The notes beneath the pieces were generated by a model. It saw only the letters and a list, made by a program, of their open reading frames with translations. It was not told the origin of the DNA and ran no database searches. This document shows positions 50,507 through 59,910 of a stretch of DNA of 64,000 nt, piece after piece (the first letter of the stretch is position 1; each line of letters starts with the position of its first letter). A program made the position numbers and the translations under genes. The DNA comes from Desulfolinea sp050305405 (GTDB lineage Bacteria > Chloroflexota > Anaerolineae > Anaerolineales > Villigracilaceae). The stretch lies in assembly GCA_050305405.1 (NCBI GenBank), contig JBNLFG010000003.1:124001-188000 (forward strand), written 5' to 3'.

Positions 50507-51064
50507 ATGTCTGATATGATCCAAGTCACTATTGATAGCGTGCGCGTCAGCTTAATGTCCCCTCAGCGGATCATCACCCTCCGCGAATTAGGCGGGAAAC
50601 GTACCCTGCCCATTTTTGTCGGCCCCCCCGAAGCCGAAGCCATCACTGTCGCCCTGCAAGAGATCGAAATGGCACGCCCCCTCACCCACGACTTGCTCAA
50701 GAACGTCATCAACTTCTTTGGCGGGCGCATTATTCGCATTGAAATCATTTCACTCCGTGAGAATATCTTCTTCGGCAACATCATCATCGAAAAAGACGAA
50801 GAAATCATCAAAATCGACTCCCGTCCGTCCGATGCCATTGCCATGGCGGTTCGTGCACATGTGCCCATTTTGGTAGACCCTGAAGTAATGAACAACGCTG
50901 GCATCCTGCCCGAAAAAAACCTGCAATCCGAAAGCGAAAAGGCAACCCCCATCGAAGAAGATCGTCTCTCCATTTTTGAAGACTTCTTCGACAATCTGTC
51001 CACTGACGATAACCCTCCACCTGAGGATGAAAATCCCGCAGACGCCCCAGACGACGAAACTTAA
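50507..51064 (+). CDS. Bifunctional nuclease family protein (BFN/DUF151)
   Basis: The 185-residue protein carries the DUF151 domain (residues about 5-125: LRELGGKRTLPIFVGPPEAEAI, ARPLTHDLLKNVI, SRPSDAIAMAVRAHVPILV). A UVR-like or acidic tail follows, rich in Asp, Glu and Pro. In plants and bacteria this family has nuclease activity or a role in carotenoid or stress pathways; the role here is unknown. GGAG precedes the ATG, and a TATGATAAAAT sequence lies about 40 bp upstream. dnaB starts 7 bp downstream. Confidence 0.88.
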   Translation: MSDMIQVTIDSVRVSLMSPQRIITLRELGGKRTLPIFVGPPEAEAITVALQEIEMARPLTHDLLKNVINFFGGRIIRIEIISLRENIFFGNIIIEKDEEIIKIDSRPSDAIAMAVRAHVPILVDPEVMNNAGILPEKNLQSESEKATPIEEDRLSIFEDFFDNLSTDDNPPPEDENPADAPDDET

Positions 51065-51071
51065 TCCCCTT

Positions 51072-52460
51072 ATGAATGACATCTCCCTCCCCGAATCATC
51101 CTCCGCCCCCGCTGCCCCCGGCATTCCACATAGCCGCGAAGCCGAAGAAGCCGTCGTAGGGGCGGTGCTAATTAACCCTGAAGTCTACTACGACGTGGCT
51201 CAGTTTCTACAACCAGACGATTTCTACATCCACCGTCTGCGCTGGGTCTGGGAAGCGTTCACTAGCCTGCACGAATCGCGCATCCCCGTCGACCTGCTAA
51301 CCGTCTCCGAAGAGCTGGGGCGCAAAGACCATCTCAACGAGATCGGCGGGCCTGCCTTCCTGACTTCGCTCGTTAATCAGGTACCCACCTCCCTGCACGC
51401 CGAAGCTTACGGGCGCGTCGTTGAGTCACATTCGATACGCCGTAAACTGCTCAATGCCGCCAACAGCGTTGCCACGATGGCTTACGATGAAGAAACAGGC
51501 ATCGACGACGTCATGGACGACGCCGAAAAAGCGATCTTCAGTGTCAGTGAACGCCGCATGACCCACGACGTGGAACCGATCAAAAAGGTCATGAGCAATG
51601 TTTATGACACCATCGATGAACTCTCCAAGCGCGACGACGATGTCTTCGGCGTCCCCACAGGTTTTAAAGATCTCGACAAACTGCTCTCCGGTTTAAACGC
51701 ATCCGATCTCCTGATCGTTGCCGGTCGCCCTGGTCAGGGTAAATCCGGTTTCCTGATGTCAGTTGCACGCAATGCTGCTGTTATGCACAAAAAACACGTC
51801 GCTGTCTTCTCGTTGGAGATGTCGAACGAACAGGTTGCCCAACGTATGATCTCGCAGGAAACCGGCATCGACGCCCAGCGCCTGCGCACGGGCAAACTTA
51901 ACGATGACGAGTGGCCTAAATTCACCCACTCTATTGAGATGTTCTCCGACACCAAACTCTTCCTCGACGACACCCCCGCCGTTACTCCGCTGCAACTGCG
52001 CACCAAATGCCGTCGTATTCACATGGAATACGGCCTCGACCTCGTCATCATCGACTATTTGCAGTTGATGGGTGGCGAAACACGCAACGACAACCGCGTG
52101 CAGGAAGTCTCCTACATCTCGCGCTCGCTCAAGATTTTAGCGCGTGAACTGAATGTCCCCGTCCTGACCGCCGCGCAGCTCAGCCGTGCTGTCGAACAAC
52201 GCTCAGACAAACGCCCCGTCCTCTCCGATCTCCGCGAATCCGGCTCCCTCGAACAGGATGCCGACATCGTTATGTTCATTTATCGCCCCGACCAATACGA
52301 GAAAGATACCCAAAAGCAAAACGTGGCAGAGATCATCGTCGCGAAGCATCGTAATGGTCCTGTTGGTTCGGTCGAACTGATCTTCCGCCCGCAACTTGCC
52401 AAGTTTGAAGATGCCGCCAAGCAGCATGTCAGCTTCAACGAGCCGCCACATGCCGGTTAA
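51072..52460 (+). CDS. dnaB: Replicative DNA helicase DnaB
   Basis: This 462-residue helicase unwinds DNA at the fork. The N-terminal domain (about 15-115: IPHSREAEEAVVGAVLINP) binds primase. The RecA-like C-terminal domain shows Walker A GRPGQGKSG, Walker B LVIIDYLQLM, and the DLRESGSLEQDADIV sensor region. The start at 51072 is preferred to a frame opening inside the upstream gene. The two following genes encode a DnaD-like protein and a DnaC-like ATPase, so helicase and loader are co-expressed. Confidence 0.95.
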   Translation: MNDISLPESSSAPAAPGIPHSREAEEAVVGAVLINPEVYYDVAQFLQPDDFYIHRLRWVWEAFTSLHESRIPVDLLTVSEELGRKDHLNEIGGPAFLTSLVNQVPTSLHAEAYGRVVESHSIRRKLLNAANSVATMAYDEETGIDDVMDDAEKAIFSVSERRMTHDVEPIKKVMSNVYDTIDELSKRDDDVFGVPTGFKDLDKLLSGLNASDLLIVAGRPGQGKSGFLMSVARNAAVMHKKHVAVFSLEMSNEQVAQRMISQETGIDAQRLRTGKLNDDEWPKFTHSIEMFSDTKLFLDDTPAVTPLQLRTKCRRIHMEYGLDLVIIDYLQLMGGETRNDNRVQEVSYISRSLKILARELNVPVLTAAQLSRAVEQRSDKRPVLSDLRESGSLEQDADIVMFIYRPDQYEKDTQKQNVAEIIVAKHRNGPVGSVELIFRPQLAKFEDAAKQHVSFNEPPHAG

Positions 52461-53094
52461 AGGTTTCTCTGGCAAAGAGGGCTTCACACCCCTCCCCAAC
52501 GAGTTCTTCGGCGAGTGGCTCAAACAGATCGACGATCTCGACGAACTCAAGCTCACGCTCTATGCGCTGTGGTACAGTGCAAATCAGGAAGGAGCGGCGC
52601 ACCCACTTTGGGAGCAGGATTTTGCCGAGGGGCTGGATACGGCAGACATCCAAACGGGACTGGAAAAATGCGTCTCGCGCGGAAGCCTATTAAAGGTAGA
52701 GAGCGAAACGGGCGAAGCGGTCTACTTCCTCAACTCCCCGCGTGGACAGGCCGCCGCCGAATCCGCTCGTGCTGGACAGTGGATCCCGTCAAAAGGGAAA
52801 AGGGCTGCGCCTGTGCCTCGCCCCAACATCTACCGCTTATATGAAGAAAATATCGGTCCGCTAACCCCAATGATCGCGGACACGTTAAAAGATGCGGAAG
52901 AAGAATATTCCGCTGAACGACTTGAAGAAGCCTTTGCGCTGGCAGTCAAGGCCAATGTGCGCAAGTGGACTTATGTGGAAGCCATTTTGAAACGCTGGAA
53001 AGAAGAAGGCTATGGCAAAAAGCAAGATAGACGAGACAATCAGGAAGATCGCAACCGCTACGTCGAAGGCGACTACGCCGACTTCATCGAGTAA
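52450..53094 (+). CDS. DnaD-domain replication protein
   Basis: The 214-residue protein has a winged-helix-like N-terminal part (LPNEFFGEWLKQIDDLDELKLTLYALW in segments) and a C-terminal DnaD domain (about 140-200: YRLYEENIGPLTPMIADTLKDA, VRKWTYVEAILKRWKEEG). The chosen ATG overlaps the dnaB stop by 11 bp. DnaD proteins act with DnaB/DnaI in helicase loading in Firmicutes; the neighbours suggest the same role. It overlaps the next gene by 83 bp. Confidence 0.85.
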   Translation: MPVKGFSGKEGFTPLPNEFFGEWLKQIDDLDELKLTLYALWYSANQEGAAHPLWEQDFAEGLDTADIQTGLEKCVSRGSLLKVESETGEAVYFLNSPRGQAAAESARAGQWIPSKGKRAAPVPRPNIYRLYEENIGPLTPMIADTLKDAEEEYSAERLEEAFALAVKANVRKWTYVEAILKRWKEEGYGKKQDRRDNQEDRNRYVEGDYADFIE

Positions 53095-54400
53095 ATACGA
53101 CCTGCCCGGCGACCCAAACTGCAAGTTTTGCGGCGGGATAGGCTATTTGCGCGCCGATGTAGAAGTGACGCACCCCGATTTTGGCAAGCTGCAAATTTGT
53201 ACCTGCCGCAATCGTGATGTGGCCGAGCATGTGCGCGAACGTCTCTTTTCAATGAGCAATCTCGATGAACTAAAAGAGTTGACTTTTGAGAGCTTCCTGC
53301 CGCGCGGGCGCAAGGGGCTTGGCGATTTACATGCAACCTCGATTGAGATGGCATTCAATCAATCTCGTGTTTATGCGCAGTCAATGAATGGCTGGTTGCT
53401 GTTACAAGGCAGCTATGGCTGCGGGAAAACACACCTGGCTGCCGCAATCGCCAATTTTGCTGTCGGCATGGGCGTCCCCACGCTCTTCCTGACGGTCCCC
53501 GATCTACTGGATATGCTGCGCTTTGCCTACGGCGCGACAGATACAACTTTCGAAGAACGCTTTGACGAAATCCGCAATGCAAACCTGCTTATTTTGGACG
53601 ACTTCGGCACACAGAACGCAACCGCCTGGGCACAAGAAAAACTCTTCCAGATCATTAATTACCGCTATATCAATAAATTGCCTTTGGTCGTAACGACCAA
53701 CCTGAGCCTGACCGAGATTGAAGCACGCATCCGCTCGCGTTTGCAAGACCCTGAACTGGTCAGCGAAGTACGCATGAATGCGCCCGATTACCGTCGTCCG
53801 ATGGATGATATGGGACATTCCGCACTCTCTTCACTTGATCTTCTCGCGAATAAGACCTTCGGCAATCTGGATGAACGCCGTGACCAAGGCTTAAGCGCCA
53901 GCGAAGTAAAAAGCCTTGAGAAAGCATTGAAGGCCGCGCATCGTTATGCGGAGAAACCAAAAGGCTGGATCATTTTCATGGGCAGCTACGGCTGCGGGAA
54001 AACGCATCTGGCTGCCGCGATTGCGAATTATCGCGCCAGCTTGGGCGCACCGCCACTTTTCATCATGGTGCCTGATCTGCTCGATCACCTGCGCGCGACC
54101 TTCAGCCCGAAAAGTGATGTCAGTTATGACCGCCGCTTCGACGAGATTCGCACCGCCCCGCTGCTCGTGCTGGACGATCTCGGCACGCAGTCGATGACCC
54201 CTTGGGTGCGCGAAAAACTCTATCAGCTTTTCACTTACCGCTATAACGCCGAACTGCCAACCGTCATCACCACCGCCGACACCCTCGACGAGATTGATGC
54301 CCGCATCCGCTCGCGGATGTTAGACAAGCGCCTCTGCACGATTTACGGCATCACCGTCCCAGCGTATTACGGGGCGAGGAAGAAAACAACGAAGAAATAA
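53012..54400 (+). CDS. DnaC/DnaI-like helicase loader with two tandem AAA+ domains
   Basis: This 462-residue protein has an N-terminal Cys4 zinc-binding motif (Cys37, Cys40, Cys63, Cys65) and two AAA+ domains in one chain. Walker A GSYGCGKTH lies at 133-141 and again at 324-332. Walker B is LLILDD at 192-197 and LLVLDD at 384-389. IRSR arginine-finger-like motifs occur in both. Normal DnaC or DnaI proteins have one domain. AAGAAGG precedes the ATG, so the long overlap with the DnaD gene seems genuine. It probably loads the DnaB helicase encoded two genes upstream. Confidence 0.9.
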   Translation: MAKSKIDETIRKIATATSKATTPTSSSKYDLPGDPNCKFCGGIGYLRADVEVTHPDFGKLQICTCRNRDVAEHVRERLFSMSNLDELKELTFESFLPRGRKGLGDLHATSIEMAFNQSRVYAQSMNGWLLLQGSYGCGKTHLAAAIANFAVGMGVPTLFLTVPDLLDMLRFAYGATDTTFEERFDEIRNANLLILDDFGTQNATAWAQEKLFQIINYRYINKLPLVVTTNLSLTEIEARIRSRLQDPELVSEVRMNAPDYRRPMDDMGHSALSSLDLLANKTFGNLDERRDQGLSASEVKSLEKALKAAHRYAEKPKGWIIFMGSYGCGKTHLAAAIANYRASLGAPPLFIMVPDLLDHLRATFSPKSDVSYDRRFDEIRTAPLLVLDDLGTQSMTPWVREKLYQLFTYRYNAELPTVITTADTLDEIDARIRSRMLDKRLCTIYGITVPAYYGARKKTTKK

Positions 54401-54403
54401 TCC

Positions 54404-55753
54404 ATGAAAAATAAATTTTCACGACGTGATTTCCTACGTATCAGTGGGCTAACTTTAAGTGCATTAACCCTGACTTCTTGTGAGAAATGGTTGGTCTCTG
54501 CCGGGCTCAAAGAGGAACGACCAAATTTTTTGATTATTTTTACCGACGATCAACGCTTCGACTCGATGTGGCAAATGCCGCGTACTCAAGAGCTAATTTT
54601 TGATCAGGGCGTTACTTTTAACCATGGCTATATCACAACGCCACTGTGTGGCCCAAGCCGCTGCAGCATTCTAACTGGTAAATATGCCCATACGCATAAT
54701 ATCCGTGACAATCAGGATGAAGGGTTTGATGAAACAACATTTGCAGGGCATCTAAAGGATGATGGCTATTACACGGGCTTAGTTGGCAAATATCTCAATG
54801 AATGGAGTGTAAAACAAGAACCAAATCCAGAATTTGATTATTGGCGTGCCATCTCGCGCGCAGAAAGCCGTTATAACAATCCAGATATTATGGTAGATGG
54901 TGAATGGGTACGCCATCAAGGACAATATATTACTGACGCCTTTGGGGATTATTGTATTGAATTTATTGGCAAGGCATCAAAAAAATTAAAGCCGTTCTGT
55001 TTGTATTTTGCTCCAAATGCTCCCCATGAACCTGCAACTCCTGCTGACGAAGATAAATTTTTAGATATTGAGCTTCCTGATTTCCCGCCAAACTTTAACG
55101 AAGAAGATGTTTCCGATAAACCAAATTGGATCGGAGAAAAGGAACCACTTTTTGATGATGCAAAAATCCACGAAATTAACGAGTTCCGTAACGATCAGCT
55201 TCTGACCTTACGCTCTCTAGATCGTAATATTGAGAGAATTATAAAAAAGTTAGAAGAAGAGGAGCTGCTGGATAAAACAGTAATTATCTTCTTATCAGAC
55301 AACGGAAAACTTTGGGGTGAACATCGTCTAACTTCAAAGAATTCTTTTTATGAGGAAGCATCACGGGTGCCTTTTGCCATGCGCTATCCACCGCTTGTGC
55401 CAGCACCATATATTGAAGAAAAACCTGTCGCCAATATTGACATAGCACCAACACTATACGATCTTGCCCGAGTCCCAATTCCCGATGATGTAGAAGGAGT
55501 ATCTCTTGTACCGCTTTTACAAGCCGGGGATATGAACCGTGAGGGGATATTAATCGAAGGCTGGCCAGGTCGCGGGCATTATGCTGCCTATCACATCGGC
55601 GGGTATGTCTATGCTGAAACAGGCGGAGATAAATCAGAGTTCTACGACCTGTCAAAAGACCCTTATCAGCTTGAGAATGCAATCAGCCAACCGGAATACC
55701 AGGAACTGATTGATAGAATGAAGGCTGCTCTGGATAAGATACGCGAAAAATAA
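54404..55753 (+). CDS. Sulfatase (Cys-type, CxPxR)
   Basis: This 449-residue sulfatase has a twin-arginine-like signal (FSRRDFLRISG) ending near a possible lipobox (TLTSC26), so it should act outside the cell. The formylglycine precursor is Cys82 in CGPSR. Metal ligands are likely in IIFTDDQ and FLSDNGKLWGEH. The substrate (sulfated sugar or aryl sulfate) is not predictable. The next gene, 0 bp away, encodes the matching anaerobic maturase. Base use looks more AT-rich than in the genes on either side. Confidence 0.9.
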   Translation: MKNKFSRRDFLRISGLTLSALTLTSCEKWLVSAGLKEERPNFLIIFTDDQRFDSMWQMPRTQELIFDQGVTFNHGYITTPLCGPSRCSILTGKYAHTHNIRDNQDEGFDETTFAGHLKDDGYYTGLVGKYLNEWSVKQEPNPEFDYWRAISRAESRYNNPDIMVDGEWVRHQGQYITDAFGDYCIEFIGKASKKLKPFCLYFAPNAPHEPATPADEDKFLDIELPDFPPNFNEEDVSDKPNWIGEKEPLFDDAKIHEINEFRNDQLLTLRSLDRNIERIIKKLEEEELLDKTVIIFLSDNGKLWGEHRLTSKNSFYEEASRVPFAMRYPPLVPAPYIEEKPVANIDIAPTLYDLARVPIPDDVEGVSLVPLLQAGDMNREGILIEGWPGRGHYAAYHIGGYVYAETGGDKSEFYDLSKDPYQLENAISQPEYQELIDRMKAALDKIREK

Positions 55754-56941
55754 ATGAACCGCTCCCGCATCCCCTACCACGTCATGGCGAAGCCAACCGG
55801 CGCAATCTGCAATCTGGATTGCGCCTATTGCTTTTTTCTCTCGAAAGAGTCGCTTTACCCTGAGAGTAATTTCCGCATGTCGGACGAAGTGCTGAAGAAT
55901 TACATCAAGCAGTATGTTCAGTCGCAGCCGGGGAACGAGGTGATGATCACCTGGCAGGGCGGCGAACCGACCTTAATGGGAATCGAGTTTTTCGAGAAAG
56001 CGACACGTTTTGCCAACGAATTCAAACGCCCACATCAGCGGGTTTCGTTCTCGATCCAGACGAACGGCGTTTTACTGGATGATGACTGGGGCACGTTCCT
56101 GAACCGAAACAGGTATCTGGTTGGGATCAGTGTTGACGGTCCCAAACATCTGCATGACACCTACCGCCGAGATAAGGGTGGCAAGCCCACCTTCAGGCGC
56201 GTTATCGCGGGGTTGGATGCGCTGAAAAAACATCGGGTTGAATACAACATCCTCTGCACGGTCAACGCCGCGAACGGTGACCATCCGCTGGATGTTTATC
56301 ACTTTTTTCGTGACGAGTTGAAGGCAGAGTACATCCAATTCATTCCCATTGTCGAGCGCCAAAATGAGACAGGCTTTCAAGAGGGCAATCAGGTCACAGA
56401 ACGTTCCGTGCGTCCCGAACAATGGGGCAAGTTCCTGACCACAATTTTTGACGAATGGGTCAAACGTGACGTGGGCAAAGTCTTCATCCCGACCTTTGAA
56501 TCGGCGTTGGCAAATTGGTACGGCGTCCCGGCGGGGATCTGTGTCTTCAACGAGACTTGTGGCTCAGCGCTCGCTCTCGAACATAACGGCGACCTGTACG
56601 CCTGCGACCATTACGTCGAGCCCAATTATCTACTCGGCAATATCGCCGAAATGCCAATGGCGGAACTGCTGATGAACGAGCAACAACAAAATTTCGGGCA
56701 AGCCAAAAAAGATACCTTGCCCCAATACTGCCTTGATTGTGAGGTTCGTTTTGCATGCCACGGCGAATGCCCGAAAAACCGCTTCGCCCAAACACCCGAT
56801 GGTGAAGATGGACTAAATTATCTCTGCGAGGGGTACAAAGCCTTTTTTACGCATATCGACGCCCCCATGAAGTTCATGACAAAGGAGCTAAGAGCGCAGC
56901 GCTCGCCAGCGCGGGTAATGACGCATTTCAAGCAAAACTGA
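55754..56941 (+). CDS. Anaerobic sulfatase-maturating radical SAM enzyme (anSME)
   Basis: The 395-residue protein has the radical-SAM triad Cys19-x3-Cys23-x2-Cys26 (CNLDCAYC) and TWQGGEPTLMG. Its C-terminal SPASM region contains NETCGSALALEHNGDLYACDH and CLDCEVRFACHGECPKNR, in segments, for two auxiliary Fe-S clusters. It converts the active-site Cys of the neighbouring sulfatase to formylglycine without oxygen. It starts directly after the sulfatase stop. Confidence 0.92.
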   Translation: MNRSRIPYHVMAKPTGAICNLDCAYCFFLSKESLYPESNFRMSDEVLKNYIKQYVQSQPGNEVMITWQGGEPTLMGIEFFEKATRFANEFKRPHQRVSFSIQTNGVLLDDDWGTFLNRNRYLVGISVDGPKHLHDTYRRDKGGKPTFRRVIAGLDALKKHRVEYNILCTVNAANGDHPLDVYHFFRDELKAEYIQFIPIVERQNETGFQEGNQVTERSVRPEQWGKFLTTIFDEWVKRDVGKVFIPTFESALANWYGVPAGICVFNETCGSALALEHNGDLYACDHYVEPNYLLGNIAEMPMAELLMNEQQQNFGQAKKDTLPQYCLDCEVRFACHGECPKNRFAQTPDGEDGLNYLCEGYKAFFTHIDAPMKFMTKELRAQRSPARVMTHFKQN

Positions 56942-56972
56942 CAGGATGGAAGTTCCATCCTGTTTTTTTATG
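56942..56972 (+). terminator. Terminator after anSME
   Basis: CAGGATGGAA and TTCCATCCTG form a hairpin followed by TTTTTTT. Confidence 0.85.
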
Positions 56973-57049
56973 CCATCCACCCTCTGGATAAATTAATAAT
57001 TATGATAAAATCCATCTAAATTCACTAATATCAAAGAGGTTTTAGAACC

Positions 57050-57874
57050 ATGCTCCCCAGTTATTTACTAACCCTCCGTGAAGGGCTTGAAGCAGCGCTC
57101 ATTATTGGTATCGTGCTTGGCGCCTTGCGGAAGATGAAAAAAGAAGAGTTCGCCCCCATCGTGTGGATGGGCACATTCAGCGCCATTGCGCTGAGTATCA
57201 TTAGCGGTATCGCGCTAACCAGTTTTGGCATGAGCCTTGAAGGCAAAGTAGAGCAAGTTTTTGAAGGCATCACCATGCTATTAGCTGCCGCCATCCTGAC
57301 CTGGATGATCTTTTGGATGCAGCGTCAATCACGCACACTCAAAAACGAGATCGAAAGCGACGTGCGTCAGGCCACAGCGAATACGAGCAAACGCGCTCTT
57401 TTCTCGCTGGCCTTCTTCGCCGTACTGCGTGAAGGCATCGAACTCGCCCTCTTTCTGACTGCGACAACTTTCGCAAGCGATGCCCAGCAAACCCTGCTGG
57501 GTGCAGCACTCGGTTTCGCCAGTGCGATCCTGCTGGGTTGGGCGATTTTCGCATCCACCACTCAGCTTGATCTGGCACGTTTTTTCAAAGTGACCAGTGT
57601 TTTGCTGATCCTTTTCGCGGCAGGCCTGGTTGCTCACGGCGTCCACGAATTCAACGAAGTCGGCTGGATCCCGCCCCTCATTGAACATCTTTGGGATATG
57701 AACCCTATCATCGATGAAAACGGCACTTTCGGCGCGATGCTGAAAGCGCTCTTCGGCTACAACGGCAACCCCTCGCTAAGCGAAGTGCTCGCCTATCTCG
57801 CCTATTTCATCGCCATCATCCTGGGGTTGCGGCAGGCAGAAAAACCAAATTTCAAACTCCAACCGCAAAATTAA
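57050..57874 (+). CDS. FTR1-family high-affinity iron permease
   Basis: This 274-residue membrane protein has about seven helices and two REGxE motifs (LREGLEAAL at about residue 8, LREGIELAL at about 125) that bind iron in the FTR1/EfeU family. Only the permease is present; no EfeO or EfeB-like gene is adjacent. An AGAGG ribosome site and a TATGATAAAAT sequence upstream suggest its own promoter, and a terminator follows. Confidence 0.9.
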   Translation: MLPSYLLTLREGLEAALIIGIVLGALRKMKKEEFAPIVWMGTFSAIALSIISGIALTSFGMSLEGKVEQVFEGITMLLAAAILTWMIFWMQRQSRTLKNEIESDVRQATANTSKRALFSLAFFAVLREGIELALFLTATTFASDAQQTLLGAALGFASAILLGWAIFASTTQLDLARFFKVTSVLLILFAAGLVAHGVHEFNEVGWIPPLIEHLWDMNPIIDENGTFGAMLKALFGYNGNPSLSEVLAYLAYFIAIILGLRQAEKPNFKLQPQN

Positions 57875-57877
57875 AGG

Positions 57878-57908
57878 CAAAAGGGCATCGTAATGATGCC
57901 CTTTTTTG
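57878..57908 (+). terminator. Terminator after the iron permease gene
   Basis: AAGGGCATC and GATGCCCTT pair around GTAAT, followed by TTTTTT. Confidence 0.85.
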
Positions 57909-57910
57909 AT

Positions 57911-57970
57911 TCCGCGAGGAGAGTCTTTTTACGACGAAGCGGTCTCATCATTCGAGGAGATTGCCTTGCT
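57911..57970 (+). repeat. Decayed R1 repeat copy next to arsC
   Basis: CCGCGAGGAGAG, GACGAAGCGGTCTCA and GGAGATTGCCT follow the order of the R1 element at 8-92, but the right-hand part is missing. It abuts the arsC stop. Confidence 0.5.
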
Positions 57971-58398
57971 CAGCCAGCGAGGAATTTATCCAACAACGCG
58001 GGGATTTGGACAGCGATCTCGTCACGCACTCGATAAAAGGCAGATTCGATCTCCTCGGCAGTGCCCTGCACCTTGGCCGGATCGTCGAACCCGCAGTGGA
58101 CACGTTGTCCACGCCCCAGCCAAACGGGACAATTTTCGGCGGCGGCATCACATACCGTTATAACGAGATCAAACCCAAGGTCGCGGAGCGTATCCGCATG
58201 TTTTGATTCGCCCTGATGCTCAATACCGATCTGCGAGAGCGCCTTCAACGCTAACGGATGCACGTATCCCGCAGGCTGTGTGCCAGCGCTAAACGCCCGC
58301 CATTGGTGACCAAGGCGGGCGTTGACGATCGCTTCTGCCATCTGCGAGCGGCAGGAATTGCCGGTGCAGAGGAAAAGGACACTATTGCGATTAGGCAT
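57970..58398 (-). CDS. arsC: Arsenate reductase / low-molecular-weight phosphatase-like protein (ArsC)
   Basis: This 142-residue protein has the P-loop FLCTGNSCRSQMAEA (CX5R) and the downstream VITVCDAAAENCPVWLG cysteines of thioredoxin-coupled ArsC. It should reduce arsenate to arsenite. The start at 58398 is chosen at MPNRNSVLFLCTGNSC and overlaps the phoU stop by 8 bp, so translation is coupled to the pst operon. No arsenite exporter or ArsR lies adjacent. Confidence 0.9.
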   Translation of the reverse strand: MPNRNSVLFLCTGNSCRSQMAEAIVNARLGHQWRAFSAGTQPAGYVHPLALKALSQIGIEHQGESKHADTLRDLGFDLVITVCDAAAENCPVWLGRGQRVHCGFDDPAKVQGTAEEIESAFYRVRDEIAVQIPALLDKFLAG

Positions 58399-59074
58399 CT
58401 TCGAGACGTGTTTCGTCGTCGCTGGAGTCAATCTCTTCCATGGAGCCGGTTACGATGAAGATTGTGCGTTCGCAGATATTGGTAACACGATCGGCAGCAC
58501 GCTCAAGATTGTGTGCTGCCCAAAGCAGCCAATTCGAGCGTTCGATAGCTGTCGGGTCGGCGATGACGTAGGTAATCAACTCACGATAAATCTGCGTATA
58601 AAGCGCATCGATCTCGTCATCTTCTGCAGGAATTGCCTGAGCAGCAGCCACATCTTCTTCAACAAAAGCGGTCAAGGCGCGATGGAGCATATCGGCCGAT
58701 TTTTCGGCCATACGGGGCAGATCAACCAGCGGCTTGAGCAGGGGCTGCTCGCCCATACGCATATTGATCTTGGCAATCCCTTTGGCGTAATCACCCATAC
58801 GTTCCAGTTCGCCTGCCACATCCAATAAAGAAGCCAAAAGGCGAAGATCGTGTGCCATCGGTTGTTGCGTGGCAATCGCGATCATTACTGAGTTTTCGAT
58901 TTCATAGCGTTTAGCGTTGATTAACGCATCACCATCGTAAATTGTTTGCGAGCGGGAAACATCGCGATGTTTCAGTGCATCCACAGAATCCAGGAGGGCC
59001 TGTTCTGCCATACTGCCCAAGGCGAGTATTGCGTCTTTCAGTTGTTGGATTTCATGTTCAAATGTTTTGCGCAT
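58391..59074 (-). CDS. phoU: Phosphate-signalling regulator PhoU
   Basis: The 227-residue protein consists of two three-helix PhoU repeats with acidic metal-site residues (ERMGDYAKGIAKI, ERAADRVTNICERTIFI). It modulates the Pst transporter and the PhoR/PhoB-type response. It lies directly after pstB, and arsC overlaps its end. Confidence 0.93.
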   Translation of the reverse strand: MRKTFEHEIQQLKDAILALGSMAEQALLDSVDALKHRDVSRSQTIYDGDALINAKRYEIENSVMIAIATQQPMAHDLRLLASLLDVAGELERMGDYAKGIAKINMRMGEQPLLKPLVDLPRMAEKSADMLHRALTAFVEEDVAAAQAIPAEDDEIDALYTQIYRELITYVIADPTAIERSNWLLWAAHNLERAADRVTNICERTIFIVTGSMEEIDSSDDETRLEDA

Positions 59075-59122
59075 TATGTACCTCGTTTCGTTGGAAGAAA
59101 CTTATTATAAACCTTTTTATGT

Positions 59123-59902
59123 CTATCCAAAGCGCCCGGTGATATAGTCTTCGGTACTTTTCTTCTTCGGATTGGTAAAGATTTCAGCGGTCACACCGTA
59201 CTCTTCCAAAATACCAGCATGATCTTCCCCAAGATTGAAGAAAGCCGTGAAATCAGAAACACGCGCCGCTTGCTGCATATTATGCGTCACGACGATGATG
59301 GTAAAGTCTTTGGCGAGTTCCTGCATCAGGTCTTCGATCTTCAGCGTGGCGATGGGATCGAGGGCTGAAGCCGGTTCATCCATCAAGATGATGTCTGGCT
59401 TGACAGCGATGGTACGTGCAATACAAAGACGCTGCTGCTGACCACCCGAAAGGGAGAGACCACTCTTGTCGAGTTTGTCCTTGACTTCATCCCAGAGGGC
59501 AGCGCCGCGCAAGGATTCTTCGACAAGATCATCCATATTGCCTTTGTAGCCATTAATGCCTGCACCCCAGGCAACATTATCATAAATACTCTTTGGGAAA
59601 GGGTTCGGCTTCTGGAAAACCATACCGATGCGACGACGCACTTCAACGGGGTCGACATCCTGGTCGTAGATGTTTTTTCCATGATAAAGCACGGTCCCGT
59701 TGGCGTGCGCGCTGGGGATCAGGTCGTTCATACGGTTGAAAGCCCGCAGCACAGTACTTTTACCGCAGCCGGAGGGACCGATCATCGCAGTGATTTTCTG
59801 CTTTTCGATCTGCATATTGATATCACGCACCGCCAGAGTCTCGCCGTAGTAAAGATTCAGGTCTTTGGCTTCAATTGCGTAGGAGTTGTTATTTTCTGTC
59901 AT
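59123..59902 (-). CDS. pstB: Phosphate ABC transporter ATPase PstB
   Basis: The 259-residue ATPase has Walker A GPSGCGKST, the signature LSGGQQQRL, and Walker B ILMDEPASALDP. It powers phosphate import through PstC and PstA. The length is normal. Confidence 0.95.
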   Translation of the reverse strand: MTENNNSYAIEAKDLNLYYGETLAVRDINMQIEKQKITAMIGPSGCGKSTVLRAFNRMNDLIPSAHANGTVLYHGKNIYDQDVDPVEVRRRIGMVFQKPNPFPKSIYDNVAWGAGINGYKGNMDDLVEESLRGAALWDEVKDKLDKSGLSLSGGQQQRLCIARTIAVKPDIILMDEPASALDPIATLKIEDLMQELAKDFTIIVVTHNMQQAARVSDFTAFFNLGEDHAGILEEYGVTAEIFTNPKKKSTEDYITGRFG

Positions 59903-59910
59903 TATTTTGC

